Position numbers and translations under genes: made by a program
Assembly (NCBI RefSeq): GCF_000482465.1
Contig: NZ_AXVJ01000042.1
Coordinates: 62,001 to 126,000 of the forward strand
Direction of reading: 5' to 3'
Length of the DNA stretch: 64,000 nucleotides
Source: Runella limosa DSM 17973
Lineage (GTDB): Bacteria > Bacteroidota > Bacteroidia > Cytophagales > Spirosomataceae
Shown: piece after piece, positions 38,109 through 45,554 of the stretch
Position numbering within the stretch: position 1 is the stretch's first letter
Layout: each line of letters opens with the position of its first letter
The notes under the pieces: generated by a model
What the model was told of the DNA's origin: nothing
Databases searched by the model: none
Seen by the model: only the letters and a program-made list of their open reading frames with translations

Positions 38109-38139
38109 CAAAAGTACAATCGTGTTTTAAAAAACCAAA
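38109..38139 (-). promoter_or_regulatory. trpE promoter, Bacteroidota consensus
   Basis: Minus strand TTTG (38139-38136), a 19-base spacer, and TACTTTTG (38116-38109), a full match to the consensus. It would start transcription within about 5 bases of the trpL start codon, giving a leaderless or near-leaderless leader peptide. Confidence 0.88.
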
Positions 38140-38167
38140 TTTTTATTTTGAGAGGTATTGAGAACCC

Positions 38168-38755
38168 TTACTTTTTCTTGTAGAAGTTATAGATGACCGA
38201 TACCTGCAACGTGCGATTGTAGAGTGACTCCGTGCTGGTGCTCGAAATATTGGTAAAACCGTGTATATAGCGAAGGTTGAGGCTAAAGTCTTCGGCCATG
38301 TCCATAAAATCAAAGCGAAGCCCAGAGCCTAAACTAAATTCGTTTTTACGAAGGGGAACAATCGTGTTTGGGTTATGAAGCAAGTAGCTGATTTCGGGGG
38401 CTACTTCCAACGTAAGACCTTCGGTGATGGTGTAGCCTACCGTTGGCACAAAACTTCCGTAGTTAAAGTTGTTGCGAACTACCTGAAACTCCCCCTTGAA
38501 TGTTCCACCGCGTACAGAAAGTTGTACTTCGGGCTGGAAAACCCATTTTCTATCGGGTGTACGATAACGAAAAAATACGCCCAAATTAGGGTGTGATTGG
38601 CGTTTGAGGCTGTAAATAAAGTTTGGAGAATAGGTACTTCGCGCAATGTTCAAGCCTGCCTTTACCCCAAAATGTGGTTTAAGATAGAGCGTTTGGGCTG
38701 AAGCACCGAAGGTTAAAAATGCGAAAAAAAGTAATAATTTGTGTCTCAAATTCAT
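38168..38755 (-). CDS. PorT-like outer-membrane beta-barrel protein
   Basis: 195 residues with signal peptide MNLRHKLLLFFAFLTFGASA (cleavage before QTL). It contains the PorT/OMP_b-brl_2 patterns HFGVKAGLNIARSTY, RKWVFQPEVQLSVRGGTFK, GYTITEGLTLEVAPEISYLL and the C-terminal strand TLQVSVIYNFYKKK. About eight strands are expected. It may be co-transcribed with the yqgE-like gene upstream (gap 23 bases). Function unknown; PorT itself belongs to the type IX system but this match is only at family level. The trpE promoter starts just behind it. Confidence 0.82.
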   Translation of the reverse strand: MNLRHKLLLFFAFLTFGASAQTLYLKPHFGVKAGLNIARSTYSPNFIYSLKRQSHPNLGVFFRYRTPDRKWVFQPEVQLSVRGGTFKGEFQVVRNNFNYGSFVPTVGYTITEGLTLEVAPEISYLLHNPNTIVPLRKNEFSLGSGLRFDFMDMAEDFSLNLRYIHGFTNISSTSTESLYNRTLQVSVIYNFYKKK

Positions 38756-38778
38756 TGTGATAGTTATTAAATAGTCTT

Positions 38779-39333
38779 CTAATTCAAGCTAGGGTCGGTT
38801 GGATAATGTGATTTGACCCTATACTCGCCTCCCATTCGTCTCAAAACTGCTCTCCACAGCTGTTCGGAAGGAGTGTCAAATAAAAATGATGGATCTGCAT
38901 CGGCAACAATCCACGCATTTTGGTTGATTTCTTCCTCCAGTTGTCCTCCCGACCAGCCTGAATACCCAATGAAAAAACGTATATCTTGCTCGGTTATTTT
39001 GCCAACGTTGAGAAGGCTTACAATTTGTTCAAAATCACCACTCCAGAAACAGTTTCCGCCTACAGGAATGGCGTCTTCAATAAACGGGAGTTGGTGTAAA
39101 AAATGCAAGGTGTTTTGCTCGACGGGGCCACCTAAGTACAACGGAAGGTTGTTGACAACGGGCTCGCGCAAAACGTCGTTTAAGCTCAAATTGGTGGTTT
39201 GATTAAGAACTAGCCCAAACGTACCTTGCTCGTTGTGCTCGCACATAAACACAACACTTCGCTCAAAATTGGAGTCGCCTAAGAAGGGTTCTGCAATCAA
39301 AAGTTTTCCTGTAGTGGGCTTTTTTATTGGCAC
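38779..39333 (-). CDS. YqgE/AlgH family protein
   Basis: 184 residues, the family's length. Conserved segments: GKLLIAEPFLGDSNFERSVV, TFGLVLNQTT, LYLGGPVEQNTLHFLH, and FFIGYSGWSGGQLEEEI. The molecular role of the family is not settled. The start codon is GTG at 39333, supported by the fit to the family N-terminus. CAAAAATA at 39372-39379 (TATTTTTG on its strand) may be the -7 box, but no good -33 element is found. Confidence 0.93.
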   Translation of the reverse strand: MPIKKPTTGKLLIAEPFLGDSNFERSVVFMCEHNEQGTFGLVLNQTTNLSLNDVLREPVVNNLPLYLGGPVEQNTLHFLHQLPFIEDAIPVGGNCFWSGDFEQIVSLLNVGKITEQDIRFFIGYSGWSGGQLEEEINQNAWIVADADPSFLFDTPSEQLWRAVLRRMGGEYRVKSHYPTDPSLN

Positions 39334-39393
39334 AATCTTCGTCTGTTTGTGAAATAAGACTTTTCAGAAGACAAAAATAAGGTTTTTTCTTGG

Positions 39394-40110
39394 CTACTGA
39401 ATAGGCATTAGGGGAACTAAGTCGGTAAAAAAATAAGTAGTCGTGATGGCGGAGCCTTCGGCGGTGGTATAATGGTAGGTTTTTTCGACCGTTTCTTCGA
39501 TTTGAAAACGGATTGGTTCTGAAAAATAAGGGGCGTCAAAAACAAAGGTATGAAACTCTCCATTTTCGCCGCAAGGGTCGATGTGTGAAGGTAAATCTTT
39601 GACAAAATCGGCATCCAATACCCGTCCGCAAAACGATTTGTCGAGCACATCGCCATTGATACTCACGACGATAGTTTGAAAACCGTTTGCCCAAAATTCA
39701 CCTAATAATTCGAGCGAAGCCCGTTTCCACAAGGGAAAAACGCCCGTTAACCCCAGAGGTCGCAATCGTTCTTCGCGGTGTTGCCGAAGGTCTTCCAAAA
39801 AAATATCACCAAAGACTGAATGCGTGATGCCCGATGCTACCAAAGGCGTCAATGTCTCAGCCATAAGGTGGTGGTATTCTTCCATCGAAACGGTTTCGGG
39901 CAGCCGAAGCTTGACGAGCGGTAGCCCTATCGCCTGCGCTTGTTGGTCAAGAAGTTCTGCTCGCACACCGTGCATCGACACCCGCCCATACGCCTCATTG
40001 ACGGTCGTCAATAGCTGCGTTACTTGCATGGTGGGCTGTTGCAAAACGTGATAAAGAGACAAAGCAGAATCTTTGCCTCCCGACCAGTTCATGAGGGTTT
40101 TGTGCTTCAT
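39394..40110 (-). CDS. Dph6-like ATP pyrophosphatase (diphthine-ammonia-ligase fold)
   Basis: 238 residues. The N-terminal PP-loop is MNWSGGKDSALSLYHVL, followed by the adenine-alpha-hydrolase fold with YGRVSMHGVRAELLDQQAQA and GDIFLEDLRQHREERL; the tail has HIDPCGENGEFHTFVFDAPY. In eukaryotes and archaea Dph6 amidates diphthine, but bacteria lack diphthamide, so this family member must modify something else in an ATP-dependent reaction. Start ATG overlaps the stop of the DUF6580 membrane gene by 4 bases, implying translational coupling and a common function. Confidence 0.85.
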   Translation of the reverse strand: MKHKTLMNWSGGKDSALSLYHVLQQPTMQVTQLLTTVNEAYGRVSMHGVRAELLDQQAQAIGLPLVKLRLPETVSMEEYHHLMAETLTPLVASGITHSVFGDIFLEDLRQHREERLRPLGLTGVFPLWKRASLELLGEFWANGFQTIVVSINGDVLDKSFCGRVLDADFVKDLPSHIDPCGENGEFHTFVFDAPYFSEPIRFQIEETVEKTYHYTTAEGSAITTTYFFTDLVPLMPIQ

Positions 40111-40697
40111 TTAACCACTGATAATTGTGGAAAACGAACTTTGAGTAATTCAAAGCTTCCAAAGAAAAGCGCACTGTAGGCAAGCGTACCTGCTAGGAAA
40201 TTGCGCATGAAAGGAAAACCTTGTGCCAATGCTTGTTGTAGCCCAGCCCAGTCGCGACTGAGGGGGAGCTGCGTGCGAATGTCTGTGCCGCCGCTTAACC
40301 AGACCGTAAAATCAGATAAAACCCAATGAGTGACGGCTGCCGCAATGCTGGCCACGACAATGTTTTTGAGGCTTACCTTTTTTAAAAGTACGTTGCCAAG
40401 GAGGACAACCAACGCAAAAATGCCATATACCCAATACCAGCCGTCGTAAATAAAACCATATTGGCCGCCATAAATCACGTTATTGATGACCATATCGCTG
40501 ATAAAGAGCGTCAGAAGAGGGAAAAACAAGGCTTTCCCGCGTTGCGAAAAATAAGCACCCGCAAATAGCCCCATGGCTCCAATGGGCGTGAAGTTGGCGA
40601 TGGCTGAAGGCTGTGCTACGTTGATAATGCGAATCAAAGCAAGGACAAGAATGAAGCACAGGAGGGTGGTAAAACGAGGATTGATTGATTGTTTCAT
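40107..40697 (-). CDS. DUF6580-type membrane protein, transporter S-component-like
   Basis: 196 residues, with five or six membrane segments (ALIRIINVAQ, FTPIGAMGLFAGAYF, LFFPLLTLFISDMVINNVIY, YWVYGIFALVVLLGNVLL, NIVVASIAAAVTHWVLSDF, MRNFLAGTLAYSALFF). This matches the DUF6580 group described as putative transport proteins with a fold like ECF S-components. The substrate is unknown. Coupled to a Dph6-like ATPase by overlapping ATG and stop codon. No riboswitch is evident upstream. Confidence 0.75.
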   Translation of the reverse strand: MKQSINPRFTTLLCFILVLALIRIINVAQPSAIANFTPIGAMGLFAGAYFSQRGKALFFPLLTLFISDMVINNVIYGGQYGFIYDGWYWVYGIFALVVLLGNVLLKKVSLKNIVVASIAAAVTHWVLSDFTVWLSGGTDIRTQLPLSRDWAGLQQALAQGFPFMRNFLAGTLAYSALFFGSFELLKVRFPQLSVVK

Positions 40698-40730
40698 ATT
40701 TTTTTGATAAATGGTATAGAAAAAAGGGAA

Positions 40731-40772
40731 ACCCTCTCTTCGGCCTTATCAAAACAAGGCAAAAGAGAGGGT
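40731..40772 (-). terminator. Terminator after DUF2795 gene
   Basis: ACCCTCTC at 40731-40738 pairs with GAGAGGGT at 40765-40772, with an inner stem GCCTT/AAGGC (40743-40747/40756-40760). On the minus strand a TTTCCCTTTTTT tract follows. It is 42 bases after the DUF2795 stop and before the DUF6580 gene, which so may be expressed from its own promoter or by read-through. Confidence 0.82.
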
Positions 40773-40813
40773 CAGCAAAGTCGCTCTTTAACTGAAGACT
40801 ACAGAGAAATAGA

Positions 40814-41035
40814 TCAGTATTCGTCTTCGTTGAAGAAGAAGTCGTCTTTGGTAGGGTAATCTGGCCAAATCTCCTCGATACTTTCGTAGGGTTGGCCATC
40901 GTCTTCAAGTTCTTGAAGGTTTTCGACTACTTCTAACGGTGCTCCTGTGCGAATAGCAAAGTCAATTAGTTCATCTTTTGTAGCGGGCCAAGGCGCGTCT
41001 TCTAAATAGGAGGCTAGTTCCAATGTCCAATACAT
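40814..41035 (-). CDS. DUF2795 domain protein
   Basis: 73 residues, acidic at the C-terminus. DUF2795 pattern: MYWTLELASYLEDAPWPATK with DELIDFAIRTGAPLEVVENL and the tail EEIWPDYPTKDDFFFNEDEY. The family is small and widespread in Bacteroidota; function unknown. A standalone short gene, between nuoC and a terminator. The 140 bases upstream to nuoC hold nothing recognisable. Confidence 0.9.
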   Translation of the reverse strand: MYWTLELASYLEDAPWPATKDELIDFAIRTGAPLEVVENLQELEDDGQPYESIEEIWPDYPTKDDFFFNEDEY

Positions 41036-41175
41036 ACTCTCTTCCTTTTATTGGTTCTAAAATAGGTTAATTATCCAGTCGAATCGTGAAAATCCAACGT
41101 TTTTGGGCTGGAAATTGTTGCGAAGGATAGTATTTTTTTTGAATATGTCAAGAAGTTTTTTTTAAGCCTTGATAA

Positions 41176-41688
41176 TCAATAAATTACTTTTATGCCATGA
41201 TAGAATTCTTGCGCTTGGTAGTCCTTCCGAAGCGGGTGCCCATGCCAATCGTTGGGAAGTAGAATGCGCCGCAAGTCGGGGTGGTTCTCAAAGAAAATTC
41301 CTACCAAATCGTACGTTTCCCGCTCGTGCCAATCGGCCGTTCGCCAAATGGAGGATACCGAAGGGACCTTGGGCGGTGTGCCATCAGCAGGGCGCTCAAC
41401 GATGACTTTGATGGCTAAATTATGCTCGTACGGAATCGACGTCAAATGATAAATCACTTCCATCGTGTTGGCCGTAGGGCCATTGTCGATGCCCGTAATA
41501 CAAGCCAAGTAATCAAAAAACAGGCGTTCGTCGTTGGCCAAAAACTGACACAACTCCAACAACTGGTTTGCCTGAATTTGCAGAATGGGTTGGTTGGCTT
41601 TTTGGTTGACGACCGAAAACGAATCTATCCCAAATTGTTCGGTCAGTACCTGCGTTATTTCTGAAAATATCATGGAGAGATGGCTCAA
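41176..41688 (-). CDS. nuoC: NADH-quinone oxidoreductase subunit C
   Basis: 170 residues, without a fused NuoD part. The family signature near the C-terminus is complete: ERETYDLVGIFFENHPDLRR followed by ILLPNDWHGHPLRKDY. It belongs to the peripheral arm of complex I. It starts 5 bases after nuoB, clearly an operon, but the following gene is DUF2795, so nuoD and the rest are missing from this place. Confidence 0.95.
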   Translation of the reverse strand: MSHLSMIFSEITQVLTEQFGIDSFSVVNQKANQPILQIQANQLLELCQFLANDERLFFDYLACITGIDNGPTANTMEVIYHLTSIPYEHNLAIKVIVERPADGTPPKVPSVSSIWRTADWHERETYDLVGIFFENHPDLRRILLPNDWHGHPLRKDYQAQEFYHGIKVIY

Positions 41689-41693
41689 TTAGG

Positions 41694-42218
41694 CTACACG
41701 TTTTCTTTTTCTATTTCGAGCAAAAGCGTAGGTGCGAGCGGGTGTTCGTTGCTAATTTTTTCCTGTAATTTCAAAAACCCACCAATCAATGCCTCGGGGC
41801 GCGGTGGGCAGCCTGGCACATAGACATCCACGGGGATAATTCTATCTACTCCTTTCACAACGTGGTAGCCGTGTTCCCAATAAGGCCCGCCGCAGTTGGA
41901 GCAGCTTCCCATCGAAATCACGTAGCGAGGCTCTGGCATTTGCTCATAAAGGCGTCGGATACGGTCGGCCATTTTGAAGGTTACGGTTCCTGCCACAATC
42001 ATCACGTCCGACTGGCGAGGCGAAGGTCGTGGAAAAATCCCGAAACGCTCAAGGTCGTAGTTGGACGCGTACGAGGCCATCATTTCGATGGCACAACAGG
42101 CCAATCCAAATCCCATCGGCCAGAGCGACGAAAGTCGCGACCAATTGAGCAAGTCTTCGACGCTGGTGACAATCACCCCGCCATCTCCTGTTTTGAGTCT
42201 ATTGTTTTGTAAATCCAT
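41694..42218 (-). CDS. nuoB: NADH-quinone oxidoreductase subunit B
   Basis: 174 residues from the ATG at 42218; the in-frame upstream TTG at 42251 lies in a palindromic repeat and is rejected. The N2 cluster ligands are present: the double Cys in [10 protein letters not shown], Cys in GSCSNCGG and in [10 protein letters not shown]. NuoB carries the last iron-sulfur cluster before quinone. A two-gene unit with nuoC; nuoA and other subunits are not in this window. Confidence 0.96.
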   Translation of the reverse strand: MDLQNNRLKTGDGGVIVTSVEDLLNWSRLSSLWPMGFGLACCAIEMMASYASNYDLERFGIFPRPSPRQSDVMIVAGTVTFKMADRIRRLYEQMPEPRYVISMGSCSNCGGPYWEHGYHVVKGVDRIIPVDVYVPGCPPRPEALIGGFLKLQEKISNEHPLAPTLLLEIEKENV

Positions 42219-42240
42219 GCTACGCGTTGTCGGAGTGCTA

Positions 42241-42276
42241 AACTTTGACAAAGTTAGGTAAAACGTTGTGAAAGTT
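42241..42276. repeat. AACTTTGACAAAGTT palindrome with a degenerate second copy
   Basis: AACTTTGACAAAGTT at 42241-42255 matches the arm at 29125-29138 and its complement. A second, diverged arm AACGTTGTGAAAGTT at 42262-42276 follows at nearly the same spacing as at 29106. It lies between nuoB and the HAD gene (same strand) and overlaps the HAD stop codon. Confidence 0.65.
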
Positions 42277-42982
42277 AGACGGACTGGGGTTCAAATTGGC
42301 CGTTGACAAGGGTAAAAAACTGACTTTGAATGGCTTGTCGCTCGGTGAGGTAATTGTTGTAATGAGGATAAAACCGCAACCGTTCGTCGATGGTTTGGTC
42401 GTGAACTCCCTGTAAGCCAAGCATCAACTCACAACCTTCGCGCACAGCAAAATTTCCGCCGTCTTGGGCTGTAATATAATCAACAAGCTTGTTTTTGATG
42501 ACGTACTGCTGAAAAAGTGGGTTGCCTTTGTGGCGTATCAAAATCCGAACGCCGCATTGCTCGGCGATGGACAAGTCGAGGGCATCGTCAAAAAAGAAAG
42601 CTACTTCGCTGGCTTTCAGTCCTCGGCTGCTCATAAAATGTTCGAGTGCTTCGATTTTATGTTTTATCCGAAAATAACAAGCATGGTAATGTTCTCGTTG
42701 CACAAGCTGAAACGACAGCAAATTTCGCTCACCCGAAATGACCGCCGTGTAAGGCATAGACGTTTGCGAAAGCCACCAGCCAAAACGCAAGAGGTTGGTT
42801 CCCATGGAGTCAACTTCGCTAAAATTGCTGCTGCCTTGTTCGTTTTTGGTGCCGTCGTTAAAGACGCCGTCCCAGTCAAAAATAAAGGCTTTGACCGACG
42901 ATAGTTTTTCGGCCAATTCAGAAACTGGCGTAATAAATTCTCCCCCAAGTTGGGTAAAAATAGCGCTTATGTCAGAAGTCAT
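42275..42982 (-). CDS. HAD-family phosphatase, KdsC-like
   Basis: 235 residues. The HAD motif I is [13 protein letters not shown], motif II resembles TAVISGE, and motif III/IV is [18 protein letters not shown]. These features and the absence of a large cap resemble the KdsC/CMP-Neu5Ac 9-phosphatase branch of type C0 HADs. The C-terminal part ([19 protein letters not shown]) extends beyond KdsC and is not recognised. Substrate may be a sugar phosphate; unproven. Confidence 0.8.
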   Translation of the reverse strand: MTSDISAIFTQLGGEFITPVSELAEKLSSVKAFIFDWDGVFNDGTKNEQGSSNFSEVDSMGTNLLRFGWWLSQTSMPYTAVISGERNLLSFQLVQREHYHACYFRIKHKIEALEHFMSSRGLKASEVAFFFDDALDLSIAEQCGVRILIRHKGNPLFQQYVIKNKLVDYITAQDGGNFAVREGCELMLGLQGVHDQTIDERLRFYPHYNNYLTERQAIQSQFFTLVNGQFEPQSV

Positions 42983-43096
42983 AAATAAAAAAATACTACA
43001 AAAGCTTTGTATAACAATATTTTGAGTCGGTGGTTGTATCTGTAATAAAAACCGAAGAACTTGCGTTCGTTATTCAAACTAAAATCCAAACTCGAA

Positions 43097-43537
43097 ATGA
43101 AAAAAGTAAAAGTAGTGCTTTTCATGACATTTTTGTCGCTTCAACTCTTCGCACAAGGAAATCCAGATGCTTGTTTAGGAACGTGGTTGACGGGGTCTAA
43201 AAAGGGGCACGTCCAAATCTATAAACAAGGTGACAAGTATTTTGGTAAAATTATTTGGCTCAAAGAACCCAACGATGAAGCTACGGGCAAACCCAAGTTG
43301 GACAAAAATAACCCAGACGCCGCAAAGAAATCGCGCCCGATTTTGGGCATGATTAATTTGAACAACTTTGCTTATGATGGCAACAACGTGTGGGAAGGCG
43401 GTAAGATATATGACCCTGAAAACGGAAAAGAGTACAGTTGTAAAATGAAATTGGTAAGTGCTAATCAGCTCGACGTAAGAGGGTTTATTGGCGTGTCGCT
43501 CATCGGGCGCACCGATAATTGGACAAGAGTTAAATAA
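43097..43537 (+). CDS. DUF2147 secreted protein
   Basis: 146 residues from the ATG at 43097 with signal peptide MKKVKVVLFMTFLSLQLFAQ. The DUF2147 body reads LGTWLTGSKKGHVQIYKQGD, YFGKIIWLKEPNDEATGKP and the end DVRGFIGVSLIGRTDNWTRV, a lipocalin-like small beta-barrel family. Role unknown; it is periplasmic by signal. It is separated by 60 bases from the siroheme gene. Confidence 0.9.
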   Translation: MKKVKVVLFMTFLSLQLFAQGNPDACLGTWLTGSKKGHVQIYKQGDKYFGKIIWLKEPNDEATGKPKLDKNNPDAAKKSRPILGMINLNNFAYDGNNVWEGGKIYDPENGKEYSCKMKLVSANQLDVRGFIGVSLIGRTDNWTRVK

Positions 43538-43597
43538 CGAATGAACAATATCAAAGGAAAAGGTTGTTTCAAAAGAGCAACCTAAAACAACAAACTC

Positions 43598-44164
43598 GTG
43601 AATACGCTTTTTCCTATTTTTTTGAAATTAGAACAACTTCACGTACTCATCGTAGGTGGTGGGTACGTGGGGTTGGAAAAACTAACGGCCGTGTTGGCCA
43701 ATTCTCCCCAAACGCAAGTAACGCTCATTGCCCCCGAAATCCGCGAAGAAATTAAAGAATTGGCGGCTTCGCACCCCAGCGTTGAATTGATTTATGCTCG
43801 TTACGAACCGCATTTTTTGGAAGGTCGCGATATTGTGATTGTCGGCACCAACGACAAAACAGTCAATCACCAAGTACAGCAGGATTGCAAAGCCCGTAAA
43901 ACTTTGGTCAACGTAGCCGATACGCCCGAGTTGTGTGATTTTTATTTGAGTTCGGTCGTAAAAAAGGGTGATTTAAAGATTGCGATTTCGACCAATGGGA
44001 AATCGCCGACCTTCGCCAAACGCTTTCGAGAGGTGTTAGAAGAGATTTTGCCCGATTCGCTGCAAGCAACGCTGGATAACTTGCAACAAATTAGAAATAA
44101 ACTCAAAGGCGATTTTCAGGATAAGCTCGAAAAACTCAATGAAATCACCAACGTGATGAAATAA
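43598..44164 (+). CDS. Precorrin-2 dehydrogenase/sirohydrochlorin ferrochelatase (siroheme synthase N-domain)
   Basis: 188 residues, comparable to yeast Met8 and the CysG N-half. It has the Rossmann motif VLIVGGGYVGLEKLTAVL, DIVIVGTNDKTVNHQV, and LVNVADTPELCDFYLSSVVK with ISTNGKSPTFAKRFREVLEE. It converts precorrin-2 to sirohydrochlorin and inserts iron, making siroheme for sulfite or nitrite reductase. The start is GTG at 43598. The uroporphyrin methyltransferase partner is not in view. Confidence 0.93.
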   Translation: MNTLFPIFLKLEQLHVLIVGGGYVGLEKLTAVLANSPQTQVTLIAPEIREEIKELAASHPSVELIYARYEPHFLEGRDIVIVGTNDKTVNHQVQQDCKARKTLVNVADTPELCDFYLSSVVKKGDLKIAISTNGKSPTFAKRFREVLEEILPDSLQATLDNLQQIRNKLKGDFQDKLEKLNEITNVMK

Positions 44165-44167
44165 TGC

Positions 44168-44491
44168 TTAAAACAGATTTAGCGAAAAAGCCTTGTCTTT
44201 GAAAACAAAGAAATAGAGCAGTCCAAACAAGATGAGATAGCTGATGATGAGCCACTTCTTCTTTTGTTCAAATTCTTGGTGGTGGTGGTAGTAGTCGTAA
44301 TACATGGACGCGGAGAGACCAAAAATCATGAAAAATCCACACATGACGGCGCAGTGGATGCGGTACGCCACAAATTCGTGGAGAAAACTTGCTCCCAACA
44401 AAATGTAAAGAAGCCACAGACCAAAACCTGTACGGTATAAATAGACGCTCAAACGGCGGTCGTTTTTGATGTCAAAAAGTTTATCTAACAT
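44168..44491 (-). CDS. Small integral membrane protein, unknown
   Basis: 107 residues with three membrane segments (about residues 22-40, 46-64, 81-98): LWLLYILLGASFL, CAVMCGFFMIFGLSAS and WLIISYLILFGLLYFF. A charged N-terminus (MLDKLFDIKNDRRL) and a His-rich loop (YYDYYHHHQEFEQKKK) separate them. No family recognised. It converges with the siroheme gene with a 3-base gap. It is divergent from the glycosyltransferase, whose -7 box may be TAGTTTTG at 44524-44531. Confidence 0.65.
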   Translation of the reverse strand: MLDKLFDIKNDRRLSVYLYRTGFGLWLLYILLGASFLHEFVAYRIHCAVMCGFFMIFGLSASMYYDYYHHHQEFEQKKKWLIISYLILFGLLYFFVFKDKAFSLNLF

Positions 44492-44567
44492 AATTCGGAA
44501 GGCTGTTTTTTAGTAAAATTAGTTAGTTTTGTAGTAAAAGTCAAGTTTCTACGAACCCTATACGTTC

Positions 44568-45554
44568 ATGCCATTAAAAGTCTTGGTGATTCGGTTTTCT
44601 TCCATTGGTGACATTGTGCTGACGACGCCCGTGGTACGATGCCTCAAAACGCAACGTCCTGATATTGAACTCCATTACGTAACCAAGGCTTCGTATCGGT
44701 TTTTGATTGCCGATAATCCCTACATTGACAAAATTCACGTGCTAGAAGAAAGCCTTTGGGGGCTTATCGGGAAGCTGCGGCAAGAGAAGTTTGATGTGGT
44801 CATCGACTTGCACAATAACCTCCGTACCCTCCAATTAAAAACGGCGTTGGGAGTCGAATCGTATAGTTTTAATAAGTTAAACTGGGAAAAATGGCTGTTT
44901 GTCAACCTCAAGGTGAAGGCCATGCCCAATGTCCACATTGTCGATCGGTACCTTGATGCCACTCGCAAGTTGGGGGTCGTCAACGATGACCGAGGGCTTG
45001 ATTACTTTATTCCTTACAAAGACATCATTGAACCCGATTGGTTGCCTATCACGCACCAAAATGGCTATGTCGCCTACGCCATCGGTGGGCAACACGAGAC
45101 CAAAAAACTGCCGCTGGTGCGGATGATTGAGCTCTGTCAAAAAATTAATTATCCGATTGTGTTGTTAGGGGGAAAAGAAGATGCCGAAAATGGAGAAGCG
45201 ATTGAGCAGGCGTTGGGAAAAGAACGGGTCTATAATGCGTGCGGCAAATGCAATTTCAACCAGTCGGCGTCGCTAGTGCAGCAATCGAAACTGGTTTTTA
45301 GCCATGATACAGGTCTGATGCACGTGGCGGCGGCTTTCAAGAAAAAAGTGTATTCGATTTGGGGAAATACCGTACCCGAGTTTGGAATGTATCCTTACCA
45401 AACCAACTTTGTGATTCTGGAAAACCGCCAATTGGATTGTCGTCCGTGCTCTAAAATTGGCAATAAACGTTGCCCCAAAGGACATTTTAAGTGCATGAAC
45501 GAGCTTTCGCTTCAGTTTGAAATCAAAGAGCTTAAACCACAGCAGCGGCCATAA
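44568..45554 (+). CDS. Glycosyltransferase family 9 (heptosyltransferase-like)
   Basis: 328 residues. GT9 features: N-terminal VLVIRFSSIGDIVLTTPVVR, LRQEKFDVVIDLHNN, and the C-terminal sugar-nucleotide site with PIVLLGGKEDAENGEAIEQA and SKLVFSHDTGLMHVAAAFKK. The conserved PNxxFGMYP region is present as TVPEFGMYPYQTNF. Members add heptose or related sugars to lipopolysaccharide core on the cytoplasmic face. The sugar added is unknown. Tail overlaps the next gene (opposite strand) by 23 bases. Confidence 0.92.
   Translation: MPLKVLVIRFSSIGDIVLTTPVVRCLKTQRPDIELHYVTKASYRFLIADNPYIDKIHVLEESLWGLIGKLRQEKFDVVIDLHNNLRTLQLKTALGVESYSFNKLNWEKWLFVNLKVKAMPNVHIVDRYLDATRKLGVVNDDRGLDYFIPYKDIIEPDWLPITHQNGYVAYAIGGQHETKKLPLVRMIELCQKINYPIVLLGGKEDAENGEAIEQALGKERVYNACGKCNFNQSASLVQQSKLVFSHDTGLMHVAAAFKKKVYSIWGNTVPEFGMYPYQTNFVILENRQLDCRPCSKIGNKRCPKGHFKCMNELSLQFEIKELKPQQRP

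Noticed and set aside
40698-40813. Possible riboswitch (for example cobalamin) before the DUF6580-Dph6-like operon
   Set aside because: The region is largely the DUF2795 terminator stem and AT-rich sequence; no B12-box or multi-arm structure is seen.
42219-42251. TTG start of nuoB at 42251
   Set aside because: It lies in the palindromic repeat and gives an N-terminus outside the NuoB family; ATG at 42218 fits.
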